Of a stretch of 45,380 nt of DNA, positions 21,862 to 30,600 are shown in pieces. The stretch spans positions 1-45,380 of the IMG/VR virus record IMGVR_UViG_3300037087_000143; one strand, given 5' to 3'. This stretch comes from a virus. The position numbers were made by a program, and so were the translations under genes. The first letter of the stretch is position 1; every line of letters begins with the position of its first letter. A model generated the notes under the pieces. It had not been told where the DNA came from, did no database searches, and saw nothing but the letters and a program-made list of their open reading frames with translations.

Positions 21862-21880
21862 GGCTCACCCAGCCTTTCAC
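21473..21880 (-). CDS. Inner-membrane spanin-like (Rz-type) protein
   Basis: The 135-residue GTG-initiated protein has one N-terminal membrane helix (HAIAFALGAVLCGAVVLWIS) and a periplasmic Ala/Arg-rich coiled coil (DSAAAADRARQAAEDSRRQA). That is the layout of inner-membrane spanins, which fuse the two membranes at the end of lysis. Its GTG overlaps the stop of the holin-like gene. Most of it is overprinted by the 21307-21861 frame. Confidence 0.72.
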   Translation of the reverse strand: MKGWVSHAIAFALGAVLCGAVVLWISHGAGAKLNAAIDGYRSTVTADYADRKSRIASLEAVARPIVDQLGELRHALDSAAAADRARQAAEDSRRQAEADRAAAIAAGAASLVGSSHKTTELLRQAVAYVDGLLGQ

Positions 21881-22080
21881 GGCTGCTTCGGGAGAAGGGG
21901 GTTCTGGATCGCGCTGTCAGTGAACCAGATGCGGAGGATCCCGTTGCCGAGGGCCACAAAGATCGTCAGCCCGACAACCCAGCCCTGGCTCTTCACCACG
22001 CCGAGCACCGCGGCCAGCACGCCCACGATGAGCGTGATGATGTTGAACCAGAGGGTCTTGCTTAAATACCAAGGTTTCAT
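21877..22080 (-). CDS. Holin-like small membrane protein
   Basis: The 67-residue protein (MKPWYLSKTLWFNIITLIVG onward) has two membrane segments: NIITLIVGVLAAVLGVV, and VVGLTIFVALGNGILRIWF after SQGW. It ends in a short polar tail. Size, topology and the neighbouring spanin-like and putative peptidase genes indicate a holin. GGAGG lies 6 bases before the ATG. Confidence 0.75.
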   Translation of the reverse strand: MKPWYLSKTLWFNIITLIVGVLAAVLGVVKSQGWVVGLTIFVALGNGILRIWFTDSAIQNPLLPKQP

Positions 22081-22081
22081 A

Positions 22082-22621
22082 TCACGCCTCCATTTCAAGT
22101 ATGCCGTCGATCAGGTCACCGGGCTTCACGCCCTGCGCGATGAGCGCGGCGTTGAACTGGCGAAGCTCGAGATCGGGTTGCACAAAACATCCCGCCGACC
22201 ACGCCACGCGCGTGTCCTGGCCAGCGGGCTTTCCGCTGGACTTCGGGAACTCCCAATCGTGGTTGAGCCATCGGCTCTTGTTCGTCGCCGTGCAGGAGTC
22301 GTCACCGATCACGTCCCCGCGCAGTGTTACGGCGTTGCAGATGCCGTTCGGCTGGCACTGAAAGTCACGGGGATCCACGCGGAACCGCAGCTTGAAAGGC
22401 CCCGGGGCGATCGTGTCGTAGATATGGACTCCGGGGTCCAGCCCCTCGAGGTTGGCGACGGTCTGGACATGGCCCCAGAAGAGGGGTGTTTCGTCAAGCA
22501 TGAGGGACAGGAGATCGAGGGAGTTGTTGCCGTCATTGTTGTCCCATGCGGCCGGAGCGTCTGGTCTTCTCTTCGGCTGGAGAGACAGGCGGGACCGAGT
22601 GACTTTGATGAGGAGGCTCAT
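22082..22621 (-). CDS. Putative cell-wall peptidase of the lysis cassette
   Basis: The 179-residue protein contains DPGVHIYDTIAPGPFKLRFR, GDVIGDDSCTATNK and a Cys motif in VAWSAGCFVQPDLELRQFN. The S-A-G-C motif preceded by a conserved His/Asn region recalls the SxGC active site of L,D-transpeptidase-like or related phage cell-wall enzymes. It lies directly upstream of the holin-like gene, where an endolysin is expected. The enzymatic assignment is an inference and could be wrong. Confidence 0.45.
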   Translation of the reverse strand: MSLLIKVTRSRLSLQPKRRPDAPAAWDNNDGNNSLDLLSLMLDETPLFWGHVQTVANLEGLDPGVHIYDTIAPGPFKLRFRVDPRDFQCQPNGICNAVTLRGDVIGDDSCTATNKSRWLNHDWEFPKSSGKPAGQDTRVAWSAGCFVQPDLELRQFNAALIAQGVKPGDLIDGILEMEA

Positions 22622-22938
22622 CTTCGTTCCTTCTGGCTGATGGCGGCGTTGGTAAGAAACACAGACACCCTGTTCTTGAAGTTGGAAACCTTCTCCTTGG
22701 CCTTGTGGAGATTCCCATTGTACGCCTTCCCCTCGATGCACTCCAGCTCGACGAGGTTCACGTCGAACAGGATGAGGAGCGCCTCCAGCATGAGGGGACT
22801 CATGCTCTCGATACGGTCAATCCTCTTTGGAAGGTGCCCGATCTTCCCCGTGAACATCACGATGAACACGATGAGGAGAGTCAGGGCACCCCCAAGTCCA
22901 GCTCCTATTACTTCCCAGACGAGAGCTGAGACCTGCAT
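22618..22938 (-). CDS. Membrane-anchored small protein
   Basis: The 106-residue protein has one N-terminal membrane helix (VIGAGLGGALTLLIVFIVMF) and a cytoplasmic-type helical domain (RIDRIESMSPLMLEALLILF). Position at the head of the lysis genes suggests a holin partner or antiholin. It overlaps the next gene by 4 bases. Confidence 0.65.
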   Translation of the reverse strand: MQVSALVWEVIGAGLGGALTLLIVFIVMFTGKIGHLPKRIDRIESMSPLMLEALLILFDVNLVELECIEGKAYNGNLHKAKEKVSNFKNRVSVFLTNAAISQKERR

Positions 22939-22942
22939 CGGC

Positions 22943-23122
22943 CTACTTCTTGTGCATCTTCCTCAGGGTCTCGGCGAGACGGGCTTCCTTGCCCACCTTG
23001 CCTCCCTTCTTGGCAGCCGCGGCGAGTTTCTTCGCCGGGATCTTCTCACCCTGGGGAACCCCGAGCGCCCGGTGGAGGGCGCCCTTGTTCTTCGTCGCTC
23101 CCGCGATCCAGTTTTTCGCCAT
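22943..23122 (-). CDS. Small basic conserved phage protein
   Basis: The 59-residue protein (MAKNWIAGATKNKGALHRAL, then GVPQGEKIPAKKLAAAAKKG) belongs to a short basic family that recurs in phage structural regions. GGAGG is 6 bases before this ATG; an ATG two codons earlier abuts it. A virion or scaffold role has been suggested by context only. Confidence 0.8.
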   Translation of the reverse strand: MAKNWIAGATKNKGALHRALGVPQGEKIPAKKLAAAAKKGGKVGKEARLAETLRKMHKK

Positions 23123-23139
23123 GACCATCCTCCCTTTCG

Positions 23140-24384
23140 TCAGATGTCCGCGTCCGCGGTCCAGTGGATGGAGCAGAGGTCTCCCACCGCTCCGTTGGTC
23201 GTGGCCTCCGCGGTAACGGTGATCGAGGATCCGTACTCCGTGGTGGCGCTGGTGTTGGCCGCGGCCACTCCCTGCACGGCAGGAGTCGTTCCTGTGTGAC
23301 GGTAGGCAGTGGCGCCCGCCCCGACAGGGGTGAAGAGGGTGAGCGTGGGGACTGCCCTCTTCCTCGCCACGAACTGGATGGGGACCTGGACGGCCGCTGC
23401 CGTTCCCGAACCCGTCCTGTTGAGGATGGCCTGCGCCCCGTACCCGCCGTTGGCCACCGTGACCGACGCCGCGGGGGCGATCAGGAGCGGGAAGCTCTTC
23501 TCGTAGAAGCGCTGGCACGCGATGAGCTCATCCCCGAAGGAGCGCGGGTAGTAGTCGCGGACTTCCGAACCCACGTACAGCCCGCATTCGGTGATCTGGA
23601 TGATGTCGTTGATCGCGGGGATCGAGTTCGTCCAGATGGTGGGGACAAGGTTTTTGATGTTGGTTCCCGGGGGGACCACGAAGGTCGCCGAGAACCTCTG
23701 CATGACCGCCGAGAGCACGCAGTCCACTCCGCCGCTGCCCCGGGTGTTGTTGATGACGCCCGTCGATTCGGTGAGGACGGGGTTCAGGGCCAGCATGTTC
23801 GTTCCCCAGGTGGGGTCAACGTTCACGAGGCCGAACGCCGACGCGATGGTGGCCGGCGGGGTGTCCGTGGTTCCCGAGGCGTTGAGGTAAAGCATCCCCA
23901 GGCGAAGGGTGGCGGGGTTGGTGAGGTACCTGGCCTTGAACTGGAAGCGCACGAGCAGCCCGGCGAGCTCCGTTGAGTCAGTTCCGTCCAGCCACTGCAT
24001 GAGGACGAACTTCCCCGCTCCGGTGATCTGCTTGAAGTTCCCCATGAAGCGGGCTTTCACTCCCGCCACGGGAGCTCCGCTGTTGTCCACGTTCTGGAAC
24101 TGGAGGGAGGCCACCGAGTTGACCATGGCCCACCTGTCGGCGGCGTACACGCGCGCCGTGGTGGAGCTGTACGGGGTCAGCGTGGTGGGGACCTGCCGCT
24201 GGGCGATGGCGAACTCGGGGTTCATCAGGAAGTTCCTGTCCCTGATGCCCGATGGAGACAGCATGTCGATGCTGCCGTCCGACTGCATAGCCTTCAGGTT
24301 GCCATCGGCGGGGTCCTGGTAGATCGAAACCTTTCCCACCGGGGGAACGGAAGGGACCTCCTGAGAGAGAATGAGCTGACCCAT
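23140..24384 (-). CDS. Tail fibre or receptor-binding protein
   Basis: The 414-residue protein begins MGQLILSQEVPSVPPVGKVS and has the motif RNFLMNPEFAIAQRQ typical of phage fibre proteins. Beta-rich carbohydrate-binding-like domains follow (FIYxS-like and Gly/Ala/Thr-rich strands to residue 414). It likely sits at the tail tip and binds the host surface. No catalytic motif is seen. Confidence 0.72.
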   Translation of the reverse strand: MGQLILSQEVPSVPPVGKVSIYQDPADGNLKAMQSDGSIDMLSPSGIRDRNFLMNPEFAIAQRQVPTTLTPYSSTTARVYAADRWAMVNSVASLQFQNVDNSGAPVAGVKARFMGNFKQITGAGKFVLMQWLDGTDSTELAGLLVRFQFKARYLTNPATLRLGMLYLNASGTTDTPPATIASAFGLVNVDPTWGTNMLALNPVLTESTGVINNTRGSGGVDCVLSAVMQRFSATFVVPPGTNIKNLVPTIWTNSIPAINDIIQITECGLYVGSEVRDYYPRSFGDELIACQRFYEKSFPLLIAPAASVTVANGGYGAQAILNRTGSGTAAAVQVPIQFVARKRAVPTLTLFTPVGAGATAYRHTGTTPAVQGVAAANTSATTEYGSSITVTAEATTNGAVGDLCSIHWTADADI

Positions 24385-24385
24385 G

Positions 24386-24568
24386 TTATGTTACCTCCAC
24401 GATTGATCCGAGACCCGCGTCTATGGAGGCCCCGGTTGAGAGTTCAAGACTCCGAGAGAAGATCATGAACTGGCTTGGCAACAGCACGATGCTGTAGTTG
24501 ATGAAGTTGGACATCGCCACGTATTCGGTGGCCGCTTTCCCCGCTATGTTCTTGCCGAGTTCACCCAT
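24386..24568 (-). CDS. Small structural-region protein
   Basis: The 60-residue protein (MGELGKNIAGKAATEYVAMS to GLGSIVEVT) lies tightly between fibre genes, with its stop beside the next ATG. No family is recognised. Confidence 0.65.
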   Translation of the reverse strand: MGELGKNIAGKAATEYVAMSNFINYSIVLLPSQFMIFSRSLELSTGASIDAGLGSIVEVT

Positions 24569-24580
24569 GACCCTCTCCTT

Positions 24581-25372
24581 CTACACGTAATGGATCGTCA
24601 GGTCAACGGCGACCTGGCCAGCGGCGACCAGCGGAACCACCTTGAGAACGATGTCTGTCCCCGCCGGGTAGTCGAGATTCAAGTGCTCCATGTCGATGTA
24701 CCCTGCCGAGCCAGCGGTGAGGCCAGCGATGACCGTCTGGTAAGCGGTAACCAGTCCGTTGTCGGTGCCTATGTTCCCCTGCACCTGGATGAGGAGCTTC
24801 ACGTTCTGGACGGCAGCCGAGGGGTACAGCGCCTTGAGTTTTCCCGTGCGCTTCGGAACCTCTCCCCCCTGGACCGCAGTGAGGTCCGCGGGGACCGTCC
24901 AGTAGCCCGAGTAGCCGGAGCCGTTGGCGATGAGGATCTTGCAGCAGACGCTCGCCGCGGTGAGGGTGTTCGGTACCCCTCCCGCCCATGTGCTCGATCC
25001 CGTCTTGATGACGTAGATGTCCCCCGCCTGCACCCCGTCCGTTCCCACAAGGGAGACGGCCGCTGCGAAGACTCGGCGGAAGGTCCCGACCGTGGTGACG
25101 GCCGTCTGCCCGTTGAGCGCTATCTCCTCGACCAGAGGACGGAGATTGGCGTCCAGCCCATAGACCTTGATCTTTCTGGCTCCCGTTCCCGCCGCCACGT
25201 CCTTCGTGTTGTCCGAGCTGGTGATGTCCAGCTTGAACCCCGCCGTCCCGAAGAAAACGGGGAGGCTCTGGTTCACCGCGAAGTCGTTGAGGTTGAGGAT
25301 CGAGGTCCCCGAGTTCACGCCGAAAGCGTGAATCGTGATGTCCTTCCCGAACAGGGAGCCAGTGAGGTCCAT
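24581..25372 (-). CDS. Putative minor virion protein
   Basis: The 263-residue beta-rich protein (MDLTGSLFGKDITIHAFGVN onward) contains VYGLDANLRPLVEEIALNGQ and ends with VDLTIHYV. The composition (many Val, Thr and Gly in short strands) and its place among fibre genes fit a structural protein, perhaps a fibre trimer or appendage. AGGAG precedes the ATG. Confidence 0.65.
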   Translation of the reverse strand: MDLTGSLFGKDITIHAFGVNSGTSILNLNDFAVNQSLPVFFGTAGFKLDITSSDNTKDVAAGTGARKIKVYGLDANLRPLVEEIALNGQTAVTTVGTFRRVFAAAVSLVGTDGVQAGDIYVIKTGSSTWAGGVPNTLTAASVCCKILIANGSGYSGYWTVPADLTAVQGGEVPKRTGKLKALYPSAAVQNVKLLIQVQGNIGTDNGLVTAYQTVIAGLTAGSAGYIDMEHLNLDYPAGTDIVLKVVPLVAAGQVAVDLTIHYV

Positions 25373-25383
25373 TCGCTACTCCT

Positions 25384-25737
25384 TCAATTCCAGTCCACCG
25401 AGGGATAGACGGGAATTGCGAACGTGATCCCCGCATCCGTGGGGGGTACGACCACGGTGAAGACCTTTGAGGGATTCCCGAAGGCGTCTATCGTCACCGT
25501 GAGTTGATAGTCTCCCGCCGTGACGGCCTGCTCGTAGTAGTAGGCGTGGCCATCAGCGCGCAGAGCGGGAAGGTAGTGATCCGCACTTCCGTTCGCGGAG
25601 ACCGTGGCATTGTACTGACACCAGTTTTCCACGCGGAACATGGGGTCGAGTGCCGTGGTTGCTGCCGGGACCGCTGCCTGCTGGCATCCCGTGAGAGCGA
25701 GAAGTCCGAGAAGCAGGATGGTGGAAAGGTATTTCAT
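25384..25737 (-). CDS. Lipoprotein
   Basis: The 117-residue protein has a signal peptide ending in the lipobox LTGC (MKYLSTILLLGLLALTGC), so Cys18 would be lipidated. The mature part is beta-sandwich-like (DYQLTVTIDAFGNPSKVFTV). It is likely anchored in a host membrane late in infection. A phage lipoprotein among fibre genes could block receptors against superinfection, which is an inference. GGAGG lies 8 bases before the ATG. Confidence 0.82.
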   Translation of the reverse strand: MKYLSTILLLGLLALTGCQQAAVPAATTALDPMFRVENWCQYNATVSANGSADHYLPALRADGHAYYYEQAVTAGDYQLTVTIDAFGNPSKVFTVVVPPTDAGITFAIPVYPSVDWN

Positions 25738-25761
25738 CTGAGTATCCTCCGTGCCACCATC

Positions 25762-26169
25762 TTACCCTGTCACCTGCGTCTGTGCAACATAAATCGGATC
25801 ATCGGGAACGTCCTGCAACTCCTGGACGGCCCATGGATCATCGGGAGACTCGTTGTTGTGCATCTCCACGGTGAGCTTCCAGCGGTAGAGGAGGCCCTGG
25901 TAGTGGTCCTTGGCGTCGGGGATGGGGTGCTCGGGTACGGCCTCCACCGGATCGTCCTTCCCCACGGAGGCGCGAGCCATCGTCGACAACTCGGCGTTCA
26001 TCGCCTGCGTGTTGCTGGAGACCTCCGCAAGATCGGCCGCGGTGTCAACGGAGAAGAGGACGGTGCCCTTCTGGTCCACGACTTGGAGCGTGGAGGGGAT
26101 CGCGGCAACGGGAACGGGTTCCGATACTTCCGAGGGGTCCTCGCCGAACACGGTGACGAACTTCATCAT
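25762..26169 (-). CDS. Hypothetical protein downstream of the tail fibre
   Basis: The 135-residue protein starts MMKFVTVFGEDPSEVSEPVP and contains LQVVDQKGTVLFSVDTAADL. GGAGG lies 8 bases before the double ATG, inside the end of the fibre gene. Immediate coupling to a fibre gene suggests a fibre-assembly or tip protein. Confidence 0.68.
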   Translation of the reverse strand: MMKFVTVFGEDPSEVSEPVPVAAIPSTLQVVDQKGTVLFSVDTAADLAEVSSNTQAMNAELSTMARASVGKDDPVEAVPEHPIPDAKDHYQGLLYRWKLTVEMHNNESPDDPWAVQELQDVPDDPIYVAQTQVTG

Positions 26170-27638
26170 GCCACGTACCTCCCCATCCAAAGGCTCAAGG
26201 CCGCTCCCATACTCTTCGCCTCAGTGCTCTTGCCCATGCGGGGGGTTCCGTTGGTGCCGTCGGTGGTGGGATCCCATTCACCCAGAAATCCTAAATTGTC
26301 ATTGGTTGCCGCGTTTGCAAGACCCGTTGATCCTGACGACCCGTACTTGTAGGTAGTCTTGTGCCTATGCCCCTGCCCCCAGCTCCTTCTCCTGAGCCCG
26401 ATGATGTTCTTGTTCTGCGCGGAGTAGGGCGTCTCCTCGTCAAGGTCGCCAGTGGACATGAGCGTTCGGCCCTGCGCCTTGTAGACGAGTGCGGAGGTTG
26501 CGCTCCCCGATATCCGGTAGGCGTAGAAGTTGGCGTTGAAGGCGCCACCGGAGTTGTTGGCCACGGTGTAGGAGAAGGTGAGCGTCCGGGAGCCTGCGTT
26601 TAGGTTTGTGATCGCGTAGTCGCCGGCCGGAACGCTGGCACCGAGAGCGGGAACAGTGACTGGCCGCCATCCCGTGTACGTGCTGCCGTGAACGAGAAGT
26701 TCCTCGGCAAGTGCCGCCAGGATCGCGTCGTTGGCTGTGGTAGCGTTGAACGTGATGGTGACGACGTTCGATGTGATCGACCACCCCGAGCACCCGAAGG
26801 CCGTGACCTCCGTTCCCTGCCCGCGCTGGTAGGCGATGGGGATGCTGAGAAGGTGAGGTACTCCAAGAGGCCAGTGAGCCGTGGTGATCGTCTGGTCGCC
26901 GTTCTCAAGGTAGAGGCCCGCCCAATGGTTCTGAGGGTTCGCCGGATCGTACTGTGACGGGGCAACGTAGTCGTCCGTCCACACGTACTCCCCGAGGCGG
27001 TGGCGGTTCTCCATGTCGAACTGCATCTTGTCGATGGTCGATCCAGCGGGGATGAGTCCGAAGGCGATCTGGAGAGCGATCACCTGTGACTGCGCAAGTC
27101 CCGCCTGCCACACGGCGTTGATGGGAGCACCGGCCGGAGCGGTTACCGCGGGTGCTCCCGAGGCGTCGAAGGTGAGCTGCTGGAGCGCGCGGGTAGCCAC
27201 AATGGGAAGGACGTAACTGAGTCCCGGGGGATCGCTCGTGGGGAAGGTGAGGGCGTACCCCGAGGTAGGGATGTTGCCGTTGCCGATCTCCTGGATCATC
27301 TGGGTGAGCTTGTCGATCATGAACTCAAGGCGGTCGGCGACGATCCCCCCGCCGTCCACAACGCTCTCCTCGTTGACGTGAGGGGTAGAGCGGAAGATCG
27401 TGAGGTTCCCGTAGCGAACGTCCCACGTCCCCATCTTCGTGAGCGTCCCCCCGGTGGGAGAGGGCAAGGTAAAGCTGAAGTCCACCCCCTGCGTGAGCTG
27501 GAGGTTCGGCAAGCCAGTCTGCGACATGATGGCGAATATTTCGGCCTGCTGCCTGTAGCCGAAGGGGATGTTGTACGTCGAAGGCGATGCGCCCGGGGTG
27601 AAGGTGTAGAGTTGGCTCGTCTGCGTCGTGGCTATCAT
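26166..27638 (-). CDS. Tail fibre protein (T7 gp17-like N-terminus)
   Basis: In the 490-residue protein, residues 1-150 (TFTPGASPSTYNIPFGYRQQ, FRSTPHVNEESVVDGGGIVA, RLEFMIDKLTQMI) match the virion-attachment domain of podovirus tail fibres. A beta-rich shaft follows, then a C-terminal part with RSWGQGHRHKTTYKYG and a small-residue tip. It should bind the tail through its N-terminus and the receptor through its C-terminus. Confidence 0.85.
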   Translation of the reverse strand: MIATTQTSQLYTFTPGASPSTYNIPFGYRQQAEIFAIMSQTGLPNLQLTQGVDFSFTLPSPTGGTLTKMGTWDVRYGNLTIFRSTPHVNEESVVDGGGIVADRLEFMIDKLTQMIQEIGNGNIPTSGYALTFPTSDPPGLSYVLPIVATRALQQLTFDASGAPAVTAPAGAPINAVWQAGLAQSQVIALQIAFGLIPAGSTIDKMQFDMENRHRLGEYVWTDDYVAPSQYDPANPQNHWAGLYLENGDQTITTAHWPLGVPHLLSIPIAYQRGQGTEVTAFGCSGWSITSNVVTITFNATTANDAILAALAEELLVHGSTYTGWRPVTVPALGASVPAGDYAITNLNAGSRTLTFSYTVANNSGGAFNANFYAYRISGSATSALVYKAQGRTLMSTGDLDEETPYSAQNKNIIGLRRRSWGQGHRHKTTYKYGSSGSTGLANAATNDNLGFLGEWDPTTDGTNGTPRMGKSTEAKSMGAALSLWMGRYVA

Positions 27639-27690
27639 GCGCGCATCTCGCTTTCGATAGTGTGCCGGGAGACGGCGGGAGTCAAGGGCA

Positions 27691-30600
27691 TCACTTCTCC
27701 AGCCTCTGCTCGATTCCGCGCGCCACCGAACGCGGGCTCTTGATGGAGGTCCCGAAAACGCCCAGGCCGATGTCTGTCACACCGTCAACGAACTTCTGCA
27801 TGGCGTTGGCCCGCTGCATCTCATTCAGTTTTTCGCCTTGGTGCAGTTTTGCAAGAGCGTCGAGCGTCTGACCGATGAGATCCTCCACTGATCCTCCGAC
27901 GTTGCCCGTGTAGGCGCTGGGGAACTTCGTTCGCGTGATGGCTCCCGAGGCAATCGGTCCCACCACGGGAACGTAGTTGAGGTTGGCGAGGGCCTCCTCT
28001 TCCCCGAGATTCGGCGCGCGTTTATCCTGCTGCGCCTGATTTCCCTTGAGGCTCCCGAACAGCGCATTCCACACCGAGTCGAGTCCGTAGAATACGGCTC
28101 CCTCTGCTACGGTGTAGAAGGTCATCGTCTTCACCAACTTCGACAGATTGAACGTGCTCTTGTTCTGCTGGTAGTCCATGAGGGAGCGCCGCATGTTCTC
28201 GAAGGCTTTCATGGGCTCGCTCTGGAACTTCGTGAGTAGGCGCGTTGGAGCTGCCTTCTGAATCCCGATCTCCTGGCCGCGGGCAGAGGAAGCGTGGGTC
28301 TCTCCGATCACCTGATCGGCGAACTTCCCTGCGGCGCTCATGCGCTGCCCGGGGGTGAGGGCCGCCACGTCTCCTTCCGAGAGCCCCGTGGCCGATCGGA
28401 AGCTGTCAGATAGGAAAGGTTTCCCCTGCTCGGCGCGTTCGAACTCGATCATGGAGTGCTGGATTGCGGCGTGGGCGTCGATGAGGAAGGAAAGCTGAGT
28501 GCCCTTCTTGTTGAGAAACATCCCCGCCTTCTTAACCTGCGTCCGAACGGCCTTGAACGTCTGGAGTCCCCCCTCGGTGTTGAGCATCTGGCTCTGCTCC
28601 AGCGTCCCGCCCTTGCGCCGAGCTGTGCTCACGAACATCGAGACAGCCTCGGCGGCTTCCTGGGCCTTCCGAGGGTGGGTCGCAACGTAGGCGGCTCCCT
28701 TCAACCACGCATCGGCCCGGACTTCCGTGAAGGACCGGCCAGCGAGGAGGGCCTGCTTGATGGCAGACTTCACGTTGTTGGCGAGGTTGATGCTGGTGAT
28801 GACGTTGCCCAGCCCGTCCATCCCCTTCTCCCACCACTGGCTGGTGTTCCCCTGACCGGCCATGAACTTCAGGTCGTCCCTCATTCCGTTGAGCACTGGC
28901 GCTCCCTGGCGCTGCTTCACGGTCTCGCTGATCTTCGGGTCCCAAAGGATCTTCCCAGCCTCTCCCACTACGGGACCCATCTCGACAACGTGGGCCGTGT
29001 CGGCCATGACCTCGGGGTAGACCTCGAAGAAGTTGCGAAGCCGAATCGGACCCTTGGCCCCGGTGCGCTCTATCGAGTGACTTTCATCGGGAGCCGCGCG
29101 CACCCAGCGCATGGACTTGCGGAGGGCTTCGATGTCGCTCCGGACATCGGCATCGCGGACCACGTTCTTCGGCCAGTAGTTCTGCTCCCGTGACATCGGG
29201 TAGCCGTAGCGATTCTCGAACTCCTTGGCCCGCTCGTCGCCAGCCTTCAGAAGGTCCCGCGCGGCGATCTCCTTCATCATCTTGATCTCTTTCGGGTCGA
29301 GGTGGCTGAAAAACTTCTGGTAGGTCTCGTCCGGTATCTGGATGACGCGGTTGGGGTCGATGGAGCTTGCGATGGCCGCCCCCGAAAGGAGAGACGCCTT
29401 GTTGTTCTCGGCCTGGTAGTGCATGTAGGCCGACATGATGTCTCCTCGGTCGAGAGTGAAGCCGTCTTCGGTGAACTGCTCGGTGGCATACTTGATGTAC
29501 TTCAGCGGCTGAGTGCGCCGGTTGATCCCCATGTCTTTCGAGAGCCAGTCGTCCATGACGGGGGAAAGCAGGGCGTTGGCGTGAGGCTCGCGCCGAAGGT
29601 CGGCCTGGAGGAGGTTGCGCGAGACGATCCGGTAGTTCTCCGTGTCCTTCCCCCCGAACACGCGCTGGGCGTTGAAGTCATATCCTGCGAAGCCCGTGTT
29701 CCCCGTGCTCTTGGCGTCCCGCCAGAACTCCTTGCTCTTGCGGGCGAGGGGAGCGCGGGCGCCAGAATCTGCGCGAGCCTGCTCCTCGGCGTTGAACTTC
29801 AGCCCCTGCACCTTCTCGGTAGCTTCCTTGCGGAGGCCGTCCAATTCGATAGCTTTCCCGGTGTCCTGCACTTTGTCGCGCATTCTCTGGACCCATGCGA
29901 GGTTCTTCAGCGCGTCAGTGACATCGGAGAGATCCTCCGGAGAGAGGTCGCGGGCTTTCACGCGCGAAAGGTCTTTCAGCTTCCCGAGGTCGATGGTAGG
30001 TCCGCGGTCGGGTTCGGCAACCAGAGCGTCGTGGACCGCGGAAAGCTCGGAGAGGTAGTCCTTCGTGAGGTTGGCCTTAGAGGTCTTCCCCTTCAGGTCC
30101 AGCTTCTCCCCGAGGGCTTTCACGGCATCACCGAGGTCGCGGTTCATGTACTTGGCCCCGGCTACCACGGCCTTGATGTCGGCCAGGTCCTTATTCGTCT
30201 GAGCGCGAGTCTTGATCTGATCCCGCAAGGACTTCACTGCGGCAGTCTTTTCTGCCCGAGCGGCTTCGAGCGCGGCCTTTCCCTCGGTCTTCCCCTGGTC
30301 CACGGCGAGTTGGAGGTCCGATATTTTCTTGTTGAGGGCCTGCACGTCGGGCCGGCGCTCAATGTAGTCGGATGTGCCCTCCTCGGAGCGCGTAGCCTCG
30401 TCGAGAACGCGGCCCTGTTCTTCGCTCATGGCAGGGGTGACCGGACGGGTTGCGGGTTCGGGGTTCGTTACTCCACCGTTTCCCGTCGAAGGCCGTTCGG
30501 TCGCCTTTGCCTCCAGGGGTTCTACAATCGCGTGCGTCCCGCCCTCGGCGTCGTTGTACCAGAGGACAGCCTTTCCCTCGTCATTGGGGTCCATCCGAAC

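Noticed and set aside
23140-27638. Diversity-generating retroelement, as in BPP-1
   Set aside because: No reverse transcriptase gene and no template/variable repeat pair were seen in the window.
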